DNA of 62,146 nt from a virus. The position numbers and the translations under genes were made by a program. Below are positions 8,851 through 16,897 of the stretch, one piece after another. The DNA lies in IMG/VR virus record IMGVR_UViG_3300033183_000484, positions 1-62,146 of that record. One strand, written 5' to 3'. Under the pieces are notes generated by a model. The model saw only the letters and a list, made by a program, of their open reading frames with translations, did no database searches and had not been told where the DNA came from. Every line of letters begins with the position of its first letter. Position 1 is the stretch's first letter.

Positions 8851-9200
8851 TCGGCCCCTCAACTCGAATTCTGCAATGGGAGGCATCCATGCCGGAACCT
8901 GGCTTTTTAGAAACATTGAACAGCCTTTTTGGTGGCGCGCTAACCACGCTGATCGGCGCTTTTACCGGTCGGTTGATGTATCATTCCGGTGAGGTCAAAC
9001 TGGGTCGCCGACGTTTTTTTGGAAAAGAACTCTTGTGGGAAATCCCCGTCGCGATTGGGATGGCCATCATCGGGGAAGGCATTGCGCGGTATTTAGAGCT
9101 TGGCCAACCCGTGAGTACTGGCCTTGTGGCCACCCTCGCCTATCTGGGACCTCGAGGTGCAGAAGCCTTGATGACTTCTTGGTTCAGCCAAAAGAAATAA
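8847..9200 (+). CDS. Putative holin
   Basis: The protein is 117 residues if the TTG at 8847 is used, or 103 from the ATG at 8889; the TTG overlaps the preceding stop. It has two or three hydrophobic segments (roughly residues 26-42, 68-82 and 90-105) and a Lys/Arg-rich loop GRRRFFGKELLWE. Together with the nearby endolysin and spanin-like genes this fits a LydA-type holin that opens the inner membrane and times lysis. Its sequence alone is not diagnostic. Confidence 0.65.
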   Translation: MIGPSTRILQWEASMPEPGFLETLNSLFGGALTTLIGAFTGRLMYHSGEVKLGRRRFFGKELLWEIPVAIGMAIIGEGIARYLELGQPVSTGLVATLAYLGPRGAEALMTSWFSQKK

Positions 9201-9227
9201 ACTTCACATGATCGCCAGCGCCATTGC

Positions 9228-9281
9228 GAACCATAAGAACCATAAGAACCATAAGAACCATAAGAACCATAAGAACCATAC
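9228..9281 (+). repeat. Nine-bp tandem repeat, six copies
   Basis: The unit GAACCATAA is repeated five times exactly and once with a final C. It lies between the holin and the next small gene. A multiple-of-three unit would encode NHK repeats if translated from an upstream ATG at 9208, but the more plausible start of the next gene is downstream. Copy number is likely to vary between strains. Confidence 0.85.
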
Positions 9282-9321
9282 CCACTTCTCGGCAATGAGC
9301 CATCAAAACGAAAGATTGATC

Positions 9322-9546
9322 ATGACCGACATCGCGAGTGTTCTGTCACAAATTTCGCAAGCCTCAGATCCGGTCGAAGCACTTCGATCCGCGATCTTAG
9401 AGCAGGATGGAGCCTGGCCAAATGAGAACGCAACTGGCCTCTTCGAAATACAGCTGCATCGTGTCATTGGCCTCGGTCCCTCTCAGCAGGCCGCAGTCGA
9501 TGACTGGATCGTACAAGCTCGTATTCGGGCAAAAAGCACCCCATAA
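9322..9546 (+). CDS. Small protein in the lysis cassette, function unknown
   Basis: This 74-residue protein starts MTDIASVLSQISQ. Starts at 9295 or 9208 are also possible and would add the NHK repeats, but those repeats look non-coding. It is acidic and mostly helical, with no membrane segment or recognised motif. It lies between holin and endolysin and is followed by a terminator, so it belongs with the lysis genes by position only. Confidence 0.5.
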   Translation: MTDIASVLSQISQASDPVEALRSAILEQDGAWPNENATGLFEIQLHRVIGLGPSQQAAVDDWIVQARIRAKSTP

Positions 9547-9605
9547 ACCAGCGTTTATCGGCTGAAATCACAAATCCACCTCAAATCCTTTTGACATCCA
9601 ACACG

Positions 9606-9630
9606 GCCGCCCTTTCGGGGCGGCTTTTTT
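9606..9630 (+). terminator. Intrinsic terminator before the endolysin gene
   Basis: A 7-bp GC stem (GCCGCCC with GGGCGGC) and a five-base loop are followed by six T residues. The endolysin ATG is 15 bases further on, so partial termination here would set endolysin expression below the upstream tail genes. Confidence 0.75.
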
Positions 9631-9645
9631 GCATGGGAGACTATC

Positions 9646-10578
9646 ATGACACCCTTTGAGATTGCCCTTGGGTACCTCGGAACATCAGAAGCACCCGGCG
9701 ATGCCAACAACTCAGCTATCATGGCAATGTACCAGAGCGTTGGACAAGATTGGGTCGAACATGACTCCGTCGCCTGGTGCGCCGCCTTTGTCGGACACTG
9801 CCTGGAAAAAGCAGGGGTTCGATCGACGCGCAAACTGACCGCTCGGTCTTATCTCACATGGGGCATCTCGGTCGAACTCGCGAACGCACGCCAGGGTGAC
9901 ATTGGCGTCATTCCGCGCGGACGTTCGGCTTGGCAAGGCCACGTCTTTTTTATTGATCGGATCGAGGGCGCCTGGGTGTGGGGTTTGGGCGGAAATCAGT
10001 CGGATACCGTATCTATCAAACGGTATCCTGCCTCAAAGCTCTTAGGGATCAGACGAGCTGGCTCTCAGCGTGCGGCGGTATCATTGACGATCGAGGCTGC
10101 GCAAACAAAATTACGGGACCTCGGGTATCATGAAGTAGGTCAAATCGATGGAATACTGGGGACACGTACCCGTGCAGCGCTATTAGCGTTTCGAGATGAC
10201 CATGACTTACCACTCATTCCTATTATTGATACGGCGCTCGAAGAGGCCCTAGCGCTTGCGCGCCCACGCAAAATTGCCCCTTCACGAGCCGAAGGTATCC
10301 CTAAACGCAGCCGCATTTTGGCAGCAGCAAATAAGCAAATCGGATTGGGTGCCCTTGGGCTAATCGGATCGATTGGCACACAAATAGTTCCCGTTTTAAC
10401 CAAGGCGGAAGAGGCCAAAGAAACGGCTGATCGGCTCGTCTCACTCGCGGGCCTTGACGCCTCTCTCACTGGTGCACTTCCGTGGATTGGCGCCGCAGCG
10501 TTCGGTGTGATGATGATCCTGGCACTGAGAGCCCGTTCAGCGCGGATAGACGACCACCGATCGGGGCGCACTCCATGA
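9646..10578 (+). CDS. Endolysin: cysteine peptidase/amidase (TIGR02594-like) with peptidoglycan-binding domain and membrane tail
   Basis: This is a 310-residue protein. Residues 1-140 form a CHAP-like domain with the Cys in WCAAFVGHCLEKAG and the His in GHVFFIDRIEG, the usual TIGR02594 catalytic pair, followed by GLGGNQ. Residues about 150-200 match a PG_binding_1 repeat (TKLRDLGYHEVGQIDGILG). A hydrophobic segment near 280-298 would anchor the C-terminus in the membrane. The protein should cut peptidoglycan during lysis. It overlaps the next gene by four bases, as expected in a lysis cassette. Confidence 0.8.
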   Translation: MTPFEIALGYLGTSEAPGDANNSAIMAMYQSVGQDWVEHDSVAWCAAFVGHCLEKAGVRSTRKLTARSYLTWGISVELANARQGDIGVIPRGRSAWQGHVFFIDRIEGAWVWGLGGNQSDTVSIKRYPASKLLGIRRAGSQRAAVSLTIEAAQTKLRDLGYHEVGQIDGILGTRTRAALLAFRDDHDLPLIPIIDTALEEALALARPRKIAPSRAEGIPKRSRILAAANKQIGLGALGLIGSIGTQIVPVLTKAEEAKETADRLVSLAGLDASLTGALPWIGAAAFGVMMILALRARSARIDDHRSGRTP

Positions 10579-10832
10579 GTGGCCTATTTCGAAATCTATT
10601 AGTTCCGATTGGGCGACGTGCGGTGTTTTACGCCCTCGTCCTCTTAGCCGCCCTGACGGCACTTTGGACGGCCGCGCGCCATGGACGCCAAGCCGCAGAG
10701 GTTGCCCTGGCTTTACGGCAGGCCAACGCCCGTATCCGAATAATGAAACGCGCAAAGGACATTCGTCATGACACGCAATCTATTGACCGCGCTGACCTTG
10801 ACCGTCGGGCTGATCGCTGGATGCGGGATTGA
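10575..10832 (+). CDS. Inner-membrane spanin-like protein (Rz-like)
   Basis: This 85-residue protein starts at the ATG overlapping the endolysin stop. It has one membrane helix near residues 17-34 followed by a charged, predicted helical region with repeated Ala/Arg/Gln, the topology of an i-spanin. The next gene, a small lipoprotein, begins inside its 3' end in another frame, the arrangement seen for Rz/Rz1 pairs. Spanins fuse inner and outer membranes in the last step of lysis. Length is short for Rz, so the call is by topology and position. Confidence 0.55.
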   Translation: MSGLFRNLLVPIGRRAVFYALVLLAALTALWTAARHGRQAAEVALALRQANARIRIMKRAKDIRHDTQSIDRADLDRRADRWMRD

Positions 10833-10971
10833 TCCAAACCACCTCGGGACAGACTGTGCTTGGGCCGAGCCCATTCGGACATCGCGTCAAGATGTCATGA
10901 GCGACACCACCCTTTCACAAATCGTTGCACATAATGACCTCGGCGCGCAGCTCTGCGGATGGGAGCCATGA
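10768..10971 (+). CDS. Small lipoprotein, outer-membrane spanin candidate (Rz1-like)
   Basis: This 67-residue protein has a lipoprotein signal: MTRNLLTALTLTVGLIAGC with lipobox LIAGC, so the mature protein would begin at Cys19. It overlaps the 3' end of the i-spanin-like gene by 65 bases in the +1 frame. The mature part is short and not obviously proline-rich, unlike classical Rz1. Together the pair would span the periplasm. Alternative: an unrelated small lipoprotein. Confidence 0.5.
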   Translation: MTRNLLTALTLTVGLIAGCGIDPNHLGTDCAWAEPIRTSRQDVMSDTTLSQIVAHNDLGAQLCGWEP

Positions 10972-11321
10972 TGCCCACAACCACAACTGAAGGCCCTGCC
11001 CTTCTTATCGGTTATGGATGGCGACTGCAGATAGAAACGGATGCCGCCATGTTCACCGAAGGTGCACAATATATTGGTCAAATACGTGAACGCCCGAACG
11101 CTTCAGAAATATTAGCGACAATCGACAGTGCTACCGGTGGAGCCATAAGGATTAGCGATCAGATCCTCGAACTTTCGCTCCGCCCTGATCAAACAAATGC
11201 ACTCTCCCCTGGTCGCGTTGTTATGGATCTCGTCCGAATAGACATCGATCCTGATCTTCACCTTGGATTTGTACTGGAAATTCCGGTGGTCTTACCCATT
11301 ACCCGAGGACTTGGACCGTGA
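10968..11321 (+). CDS. Phage protein of the fibre region, function unknown
   Basis: This protein of 117 residues begins at the ATG overlapping the lipoprotein stop. It is beta-rich (for example RISDQILELSLRPDQTNAL), without signal or membrane segment. Proteins of this type near phage fibres are often baseplate or fibre-attachment modules, and the coupling to the collagen-like gene suggests the same here. I do not recognise the family. Confidence 0.55.
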   Translation: MMPTTTTEGPALLIGYGWRLQIETDAAMFTEGAQYIGQIRERPNASEILATIDSATGGAIRISDQILELSLRPDQTNALSPGRVVMDLVRIDIDPDLHLGFVLEIPVVLPITRGLGP

Positions 11322-11524
11322 CGACACTCACACCTCAAACAGGGCCAATCACTATCACCGCACCAATCAGGACCCGCGTGCTCACAGGGCCAGTGCGGAT
11401 CCACTTGGCCGGCCAACCAGGACCAGAGGGCATGGTCGGACCACAAGGCGAAAAAGGGGATCAGGGCGCTCCCGGCATCACGATTTTACCCACCGACACC
11501 CCAATTAATGGAGGCTTCTTCTGA
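11318..11524 (+). CDS. Small collagen-like fibre protein
   Basis: This 68-residue protein starts at a GTG (overlapping the previous stop). Its centre is a Gly-X-Y repeat, GQPGPEGMVGPQGEKGDQG, which would form a short collagen-like triple helix. Such segments occur in phage fibres as rigid connectors. It is coupled by TGATG to the long fibre gene, so the two probably assemble together. Confidence 0.65.
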   Translation: MTTLTPQTGPITITAPIRTRVLTGPVRIHLAGQPGPEGMVGPQGEKGDQGAPGITILPTDTPINGGFF

Positions 11525-12639
11525 TGGCTAACTCTATCCAATTCAAACGGCGCCAGGCGGGGGCCGCCGGCGCGCCTTCGACGCTGAAATCCGGTGAGGT
11601 CGCTCACAATGAAGTTGATGATACACTCTACATTGGCAAAGGCGACGACGGTGCGGGCAACGCTACGGGCATTATACCGCTGGCTGGGCGTGGTGCATTT
11701 ATCGATATTAATGGATCACAAACGATCGGAGGCACTAAAACCTTTGCTCTTGTTCCCAAGTCTGCCCAAGACGCAACGGGGGCAACAGAGCTCATCCGCA
11801 AATCGCAATTCGATCTCAGCCTTTCTCAGAAATCCAATGCCGGCCATGGCCATGCAGTGTCGGATGTCTCAGGGCTTGAAGAAGCTCTAGCGGGCAAGTC
11901 CGCAACAGGGCACGGGCACGCGATTGCAGAGGTGACGGGGCTTCAAGAAGAGCTGACCGCGAAAGCTCCGCTGGCGTCTCCAGCTTTAACCGGAACGCCG
12001 ACGGCGCCCACAGCGGCCGCAAATACAAATACAACGCAGCTTGCGACCACTGCTTTTGTTCAAACAGCGCTTGCGGGCTTTGGGGCGGGCGACATGCTGG
12101 CCGCCACCTATGATGCGGATGGAGACGGTAAGGTGGATGCGGCGGAGGTGGCAGATGCTGCGCCTTGGGCTGGCATTACCGGCAAGCCCACGACCTTCGC
12201 ACCTTCCGCTCACGGACATGGGATCTCTGAGATCACGGGGTTGGAGACCGCCTTAAATGCAAAAGCACCTCTCGCTTCTCCCGTGCTCACGGGGACACCA
12301 ACGGCTCCGACCGCAGCGCAGGGCACAAACAGCACCCAGCTTGCGACCACGGGCTTCGTGGCCGCCGCAATCGGCGCTTTGATTGATGCCGCACCTGGGG
12401 CTCTGAACACGCTCAATGAATTGGCTGCCGCCTTGGGTGATGATCCCAGTTTTGCCAGCACCGTGACCAATGGTTTGGCGTCCAAACTGCAAGCTTCGCT
12501 GAACTTGAGTGATCTCACCAATATAGCCACGGCACGCGGCAATTTGGGACTTGGGTCGATGGCCACGCAGGTTGCAACCGATGTGGCCATCACAGGGGGC
12601 ACGATCACAGGCATTGCGCTTGATGGCGGGACCTTCTGA
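11524..12639 (+). CDS. Tail fibre protein with GHGH and ATTAFV repeats
   Basis: This is a 371-residue protein. Three units of the form GHGH(A/G)(V/I)S(D/E)(V/I)xGLeeAL occur near residues 107, 129 and 230, and two near-identical units ending QLATTAFV or QLATTGFV occur near residues 150-180 and 255-285. These are typical fibre shaft modules that trimerise, often with metal bound by the His pairs. Between them DADGDGKVDAAE matches a calcium-binding EF-hand loop at every ligand position. The protein would contact the target cell surface. The C-terminus is a short Gly-rich end. Confidence 0.8.
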   Translation: MANSIQFKRRQAGAAGAPSTLKSGEVAHNEVDDTLYIGKGDDGAGNATGIIPLAGRGAFIDINGSQTIGGTKTFALVPKSAQDATGATELIRKSQFDLSLSQKSNAGHGHAVSDVSGLEEALAGKSATGHGHAIAEVTGLQEELTAKAPLASPALTGTPTAPTAAANTNTTQLATTAFVQTALAGFGAGDMLAATYDADGDGKVDAAEVADAAPWAGITGKPTTFAPSAHGHGISEITGLETALNAKAPLASPVLTGTPTAPTAAQGTNSTQLATTGFVAAAIGALIDAAPGALNTLNELAAALGDDPSFASTVTNGLASKLQASLNLSDLTNIATARGNLGLGSMATQVATDVAITGGTITGIALDGGTF

Positions 12640-12707
12640 GCCTGCAACGCGTCACGCTTCACAGTCACTTCCCACTCTTTAACTGACGGCAGCCAAGAGG
12701 AGGCCGC

Positions 12708-13454
12708 ATGGCCAGTACAATCACTCACAAGCGTTCCGCGATTGCAGGCAAAGTGCCCACTGTGGCGCAGCTTGCTCTCGGAGAAATCGCGATCAACACG
12801 CGCGATGGTAAAATCTACATCAAGCGCGATAATGGTACCGCCCAAGTCCTTGAGATCGGGGCAACGGGGCCGCAGGGTCCGGAAGGACCAGCCGGGCCAC
12901 AGGGCCCCATCGGTCCTACCCAATTCCCACTAGCGCAGCCCAGCGCCACCACGGGTGCTGTCTACTTCAATCCCAGTGATCAAAAGCTTTACGTCTACAA
13001 CGGCGACCATTGGGGTGGTGTCCGCTTTACCAACCCCTATCTCAATCTCGTCACAGGGTTAAATAATAACCTCTTCGCCAATGGTGCCGTCCACGGGGAT
13101 GTAGGGATCGGCTATACGGGCACCACCTATGTTCCGCCCTCGACGAGCGACAACCAAGTGGTGTCCTATCGTTTTACAAACTTACGGGCGACGGGGTCTG
13201 TCAACGTGATGGGGACTGTGAGCCCGACCAGCAGTACGGTTTCTGGCAATGACCGCGATATCACCATCACGAAGAATGGGGTCACCATTGCCAGCACAGG
13301 CGGTCCTTATGGCCCCTACACGACCGTCGTCGCCACCAGCATTGCTCCAAACGATGTCTTTGAGTGGAAAATCCGTGACGTCTACTGGCGCTACTCGGCC
13401 AGTGGCGCCCAAGCCGACAATTGCAAGATCACAACAGGGAGCAGTCTCACATGA
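12708..13454 (+). CDS. Tail fibre protein with collagen-like segment and C-terminal beta domain
   Basis: This 248-residue protein has an N-terminal module similar to that of the preceding fibre (KRSAIAGKVPTVAQLALGEIAIN), which likely attaches to the same place. A collagen-like run, GATGPQGPEGPAGPQGPIG, follows at about residues 50-70. The last 170 residues are beta-rich with many Thr and Ser and are likely the receptor-binding head. A GAGG-type ribosome site precedes the ATG. Similar N-termini suggest duplication or exchange of receptor-binding heads. Confidence 0.75.
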   Translation: MASTITHKRSAIAGKVPTVAQLALGEIAINTRDGKIYIKRDNGTAQVLEIGATGPQGPEGPAGPQGPIGPTQFPLAQPSATTGAVYFNPSDQKLYVYNGDHWGGVRFTNPYLNLVTGLNNNLFANGAVHGDVGIGYTGTTYVPPSTSDNQVVSYRFTNLRATGSVNVMGTVSPTSSTVSGNDRDITITKNGVTIASTGGPYGPYTTVVATSIAPNDVFEWKIRDVYWRYSASGAQADNCKITTGSSLT

Positions 13455-13789
13455 TGTATCACTGGACAGATGAAACCCATCGCGCTGTGCGGGTTATCGA
13501 CGACAGTGTCCCTCTCGACGATCAGGCGCCGCGTATCATAACGGATCGGGATCCAGGCTGGGCTAAGCTGCCTTTTGAGGAGGTGCAGCAGGCGCCGATC
13601 GACGACTACCTCCTCCTACAGCGAGTTCGGAAAAAACGCGATCTGCTGCTTCAGGAGAGTGATTGGACGCAGCTCATTGACGCACCTGTCGATCGCGAGG
13701 CTTGGGCAGACTACAGGCAGGCGCTTAGGGATCTGCCGCAGCAGGATGGGTTTCCGGGGGAGGTGGTGTGGCCTGAGGTGCCGAGTTAA
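13451..13789 (+). CDS. Fibre assembly chaperone (Phage_tail_APC-like)
   Basis: This 112-residue protein starts at the ATG that overlaps the fibre stop. The C-terminal half has the pattern of small phage tail assembly chaperones: VRKKRDLLLQESDWTQLID, then YRQALRDLP and a short Pro/Trp end. These proteins help fold the fibre encoded just upstream. It ends the tail cluster, and the strand and base composition change directly afterwards. Confidence 0.75.
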   Translation: MMYHWTDETHRAVRVIDDSVPLDDQAPRIITDRDPGWAKLPFEEVQQAPIDDYLLLQRVRKKRDLLLQESDWTQLIDAPVDREAWADYRQALRDLPQQDGFPGEVVWPEVPS

Positions 13790-13820
13790 TTGTCTCAATG
13801 CATGTGAAGTGAACACACCA

Positions 13821-13876
13821 TATAAAATTAAATTATTCACCTAACGCATTGATTTATAAAATTAATATATCCACCT
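13821..13876. repeat. Imperfect 22-bp direct repeat in AT-rich junction
   Basis: Two copies (13,821-13,842 and 13,855-13,876) match at 19 of 22 positions, both of the form TATAAAATTAA...CACCT. They lie exactly between the tail cluster and the minus-strand accessory genes, where GC content drops. They could be a junction scar or terminator-region repeats. No function is shown. Confidence 0.5.
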
Positions 13877-14367
13877 CACCCGATCAGAACTCGACGATAT
13901 GAAGAAGGTTCAATAACAAGATCTTCACCGGTCCACGTTGCCACCGCTGTCTCCGCTGCGATTTTTGTACCCCAAAATTCGGTAGCCAGAAGGTCCTCAA
14001 TGAGCTCAGGGATAAAGAATTTTTCTCCTATGCCAGCATCTTCTGGCAATATGTAAAAGCCCCAACTCGAAAGATGCGGTGACGGACGCGCATAGCCTTT
14101 AACTTCCTCTATAAGCAACCACTCGTCCTCTTCGTAGTAAGTAGGTGACTTATCGTATTGTTGAAATACCATTCGGTCAGGTACAGAGACGAATTGTCCA
14201 CTGATGCGATGTCGCAGAATGAGTTCATTAAACCGCAAATCTGGATTTTTCGCCCTCTTTTTGAAGAGGCAAATTAATCCAGCTTGGCTCGCAATATTGA
14301 CCCTTTTGATATCAAAGGATGTCTCCACATTCCTCAAATTGCCATGCTTACTATTATTATACGTCAT
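13876..14367 (-). CDS. Unrecognised 163-residue protein
   Basis: The protein has no signal peptide or membrane segment and is rich in aromatic and acidic residues (SPTYYEEDEWLLIEEVKGY). It overlaps the upstream gene by four bases, so the two form an operon. AT-rich composition contrasts with the tail genes and BREX on either side. A two-gene unit of this size at an island boundary could be a toxin-immunity or small defence pair, but no motif supports a particular function. Confidence 0.55.
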   Translation of the reverse strand: MTYNNSKHGNLRNVETSFDIKRVNIASQAGLICLFKKRAKNPDLRFNELILRHRISGQFVSVPDRMVFQQYDKSPTYYEEDEWLLIEEVKGYARPSPHLSSWGFYILPEDAGIGEKFFIPELIEDLLATEFWGTKIAAETAVATWTGEDLVIEPSSYRRVLIG

Positions 14368-14642
14368 TGATTATAAACTCGAAAAATCGGATTGGCCAAA
14401 TTGATGTAGAGGCAGGTATTGGGTCCAGCTCGAAGTAGGGAAACAATATCGTCTTCAGACAAGACGTCTGTGTTGACTACCTCCTCTGAGCAAAACCGAC
14501 ACTCAAAGTCATCACCGTGCCCAATGCTAAGATCAGAGGTCTCAGCTTTCCTAGGGCATTGAATGCGCTTCAAGGCGACGCCATCACGATCGTAAATAAC
14601 GTGATCCCTAATCGTTAACACTATACGATATGCCCCCTTCAC
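14364..14642 (-). CDS. Unrecognised 92-residue protein with zinc-ribbon-like cysteines
   Basis: The start is a GTG at 14,642. An ATG seven bases upstream is in another frame. Cysteines in IQCPR and ECRFCSEEV give a partial Cys...CxxC pattern that may bind zinc. It is co-transcribed with the 163-residue protein through a four-base overlap. I do not recognise the family. Confidence 0.5.
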   Translation of the reverse strand: MKGAYRIVLTIRDHVIYDRDGVALKRIQCPRKAETSDLSIGHGDDFECRFCSEEVVNTDVLSEDDIVSLLRAGPNTCLYINLANPIFRVYNQ

Positions 14643-14797
14643 CCTTCATTTGACCAACTAGAGCCCAAAACGCCCTTCAGTGATCATAAATTATTAAATC
14701 ACATCCCTAGTTTGCGGCCCAACAATTGAGATGGTGTATACAAAGTCCAGCAATCAATTTCTGAAGAAGTTGTGTCACTAGGCGACCATCATAGAAT

Positions 14798-16897
14798 TCA
14801 ATTTCTGATGTAGGTCACATAAAAGCCCTTAATGATGCGGTGCTCTTGCAACCGATCACTGAGCGAAAACCCGTCCTTCTTGATCGGCGCCTGGAAAATA
14901 TCGAGACCGCGGTCCAGCACGATCTTCCACCCAGTATCGGTGACTATGTCGCGCGCATGCGCTGTTCCTGTGCCATCGAACGCCCATGTGAATTCAACGC
15001 CCGAGCCGACACAGGCGTCGACGATCGAGTCCAGCAATTCGCGTTGCTTCCCGACATTGCCGTCATCTGGCCCTGTGACGAGGTGAACACTGACCTGGTC
15101 CTCGGGCGATTTCCGCCGAATTACCATTTCGACGAATTCCATCATGTTTCGGATTTGATAGAAGTATCGTACATAGGGGTCTGTCACGATGATCTTTGAC
15201 GCGCCTTCGATGTAAGGACCGAAGAGCCGATCGTAGCTGATACCCTTGCGATCCTCTGTGAAGACATGGTGGCCTTCTTCGAGAACGGGCTTCGCCTCTG
15301 CTTTGACGCGACGCGCCGCCTCCAAAGCAGGCCCAGACGTCGCTGCCCCTTCGTCACCTGCAGATGTGGACTCACCGGAACCGGTTGACGTCTCTGACTG
15401 TTCCTGCTCCTTGGGATCCAGCGCAGGCTTGAGGTGATAGAAGTGCGGGTATTCTTCCTCCTCGACCGTGGTCACACGGCGCTTGGATCCGTCCGTGCCA
15501 AGGTAGTGGAAATCAACCTCGGGATAGGTACTGTCGATGCGAGCCAGTTGATCCTTGACCCGCTTGCGGCTCTCCATTGCAAGGCGCAGCAGTTCTTCGA
15601 CATCCTCGGCCGTCTCGCCGCCATTCGGGAAGATCAGCTTCAGCAGGCCCGACATCGTCTTGTAGATCGCATCCCGATCCCGCGTCGAAATCTTCTCGCT
15701 AATCTTGAAATGCTGGTCCGGCCGGTGCGAGAAATCCTCCTGGCGCAGGTGGCGCAGGATCTCGGCGAGGTAGTCGACGATGAAGCCATATCCCTTGGTG
15801 AACATCTCGCCGCGGATCACGTCGATTTCCCAGCCGGGCAGATAGGCATGCAGACGATCGATGAAGGCCGAGTCATGGAACTGCGGCGGCAGAGCCTCGA
15901 AGAGGTCGCTGTTTTTCAGCATGAAGGGCACGTTGTGGTCGGTGTTGCCGACAAACGCAAAACTGGCCTCGGCCCCCATCGGGTTCACACCCCGAGAGAA
16001 GGTCTTGTTGGCCATATAGTTTTTCATGATGTCGACCAGCGCCTTGTTCGCTGTCTTTTCTCGACCAGCGAACTCATCAAAGGCCACGACATCCCAGTAG
16101 CCGACAAGGCCAATGCGCCCGTTCGAGTTGTTCACAAAGAGCTTCGGGATCGTCACCTCGCCACCTGAGATCAGCTGACCATGTGGCGAAAACTCCGAAT
16201 AGATGTGCGATTTACCGGTCCCTTTGGGCCCAAGCTCAATGATGTTGTAGTTGCGTTCCACGAAGGGGATCAGGCGCATCAACTGCAAGAGCTTCGCCCG
16301 ACGCCCGAAAGCCTCCGGGTTGAACCCGATGCTTTGCATCAGAAGATCGATCCAATCGTCCGTATTGAAACTGCCCCGCGCCTCCCGGTAACCCTCATAA
16401 TCGACCTTGGCGATCTGGATGGGCTTGATGGTCTCGAGGATCCACGGCGAAATGCGCGCATCTTCAGAAAACTCATATTGCACATCCGCGATGCACCAGA
16501 CGCCAGTCACAAGAAGCTTTGGGTGCGCCTTGATCGTGCCGCTGTCGACCGCGACCTTCTTGATCCCGAGGTTGTCGAAGGTCGCCTCGTAGCTGTCGGT
16601 CTTCTCGTTCAACGACACGCTGATCTGGTCAATGACCTTGTAGCGCCCCTTTTCCTTGATCGTTGACTGGATGAGCCCCGCTTCGCTGCGGTGGACATAA
16701 TGCTTGCGCAGGATTTCCTTAACGGTCTCGATGCCAGTCGCGATCGATGCCTCGTCGTCGGTGGCGCAGTACTGCCCCAGGAGATACTCGAGCACATAGG
16801 TCGGAACGATCGCGTTCCCCTTGACCGCCTTCACCAGGTCCTTGCGCACGACAAAGCCCGCGAAATGTTCATTGATCCTGGCGTCGAGATCACTCAT
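14798..16897 (-). CDS. brxL: BREX protein BrxL (AAA+), with MITD1-like C-terminal domain
   Basis: This 699-residue protein starts at the ATG at 16,897, which has a GAGGAG ribosome site; an upstream TTG would add five residues. The BrxL N-terminal domain covers about 1-150. The MCM-like AAA+ core follows with Walker A GPKGTGKS and Walker B VVAFDEFAG. A Ser/Thr/Glu-rich linker (about 500-545) leads to a C-terminal domain with SYDRLFGPYIEGA, VTDPYVRYFYQIRN and DRGLDIFQ, which match the MIT_C (PLD-fold) domain of MITD1 rather than a Lon-like protease. BrxL is needed for phage exclusion in type I BREX. It is the last gene of the operon. Confidence 0.9.
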   Translation of the reverse strand: MSDLDARINEHFAGFVVRKDLVKAVKGNAIVPTYVLEYLLGQYCATDDEASIATGIETVKEILRKHYVHRSEAGLIQSTIKEKGRYKVIDQISVSLNEKTDSYEATFDNLGIKKVAVDSGTIKAHPKLLVTGVWCIADVQYEFSEDARISPWILETIKPIQIAKVDYEGYREARGSFNTDDWIDLLMQSIGFNPEAFGRRAKLLQLMRLIPFVERNYNIIELGPKGTGKSHIYSEFSPHGQLISGGEVTIPKLFVNNSNGRIGLVGYWDVVAFDEFAGREKTANKALVDIMKNYMANKTFSRGVNPMGAEASFAFVGNTDHNVPFMLKNSDLFEALPPQFHDSAFIDRLHAYLPGWEIDVIRGEMFTKGYGFIVDYLAEILRHLRQEDFSHRPDQHFKISEKISTRDRDAIYKTMSGLLKLIFPNGGETAEDVEELLRLAMESRKRVKDQLARIDSTYPEVDFHYLGTDGSKRRVTTVEEEEYPHFYHLKPALDPKEQEQSETSTGSGESTSAGDEGAATSGPALEAARRVKAEAKPVLEEGHHVFTEDRKGISYDRLFGPYIEGASKIIVTDPYVRYFYQIRNMMEFVEMVIRRKSPEDQVSVHLVTGPDDGNVGKQRELLDSIVDACVGSGVEFTWAFDGTGTAHARDIVTDTGWKIVLDRGLDIFQAPIKKDGFSLSDRLQEHRIIKGFYVTYIRN

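Larger units (their letters stand above)
331..13789 (+). mobile_element. Head-less siphophage tail cluster (tailocin-like or prophage remnant)
   Basis: About twenty plus-strand genes run with almost no gaps: tail tube, chaperones, tape measure, tip proteins, a lysis cassette and fibres. Visible frames are intact and a functional-looking -1 frameshift site is kept. There is no integrase, repressor, terminase, portal, capsid or recognisable tail terminator, and the left neighbour is a host-like minus-strand gene. F-type tailocins consist of tail plus lysis genes, so that reading is possible. A prophage that lost its head half by deletion is the main alternative. Confidence 0.6.

Noticed and set aside
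331-13789. Gene transfer agent
   Set aside because: DUF2163-like and peptidase genes recall GTAs, but no head genes precede them, and holin, endolysin, spanin and collagen-like fibres with a frameshifted chaperone fit a siphophage tail or tailocin better.
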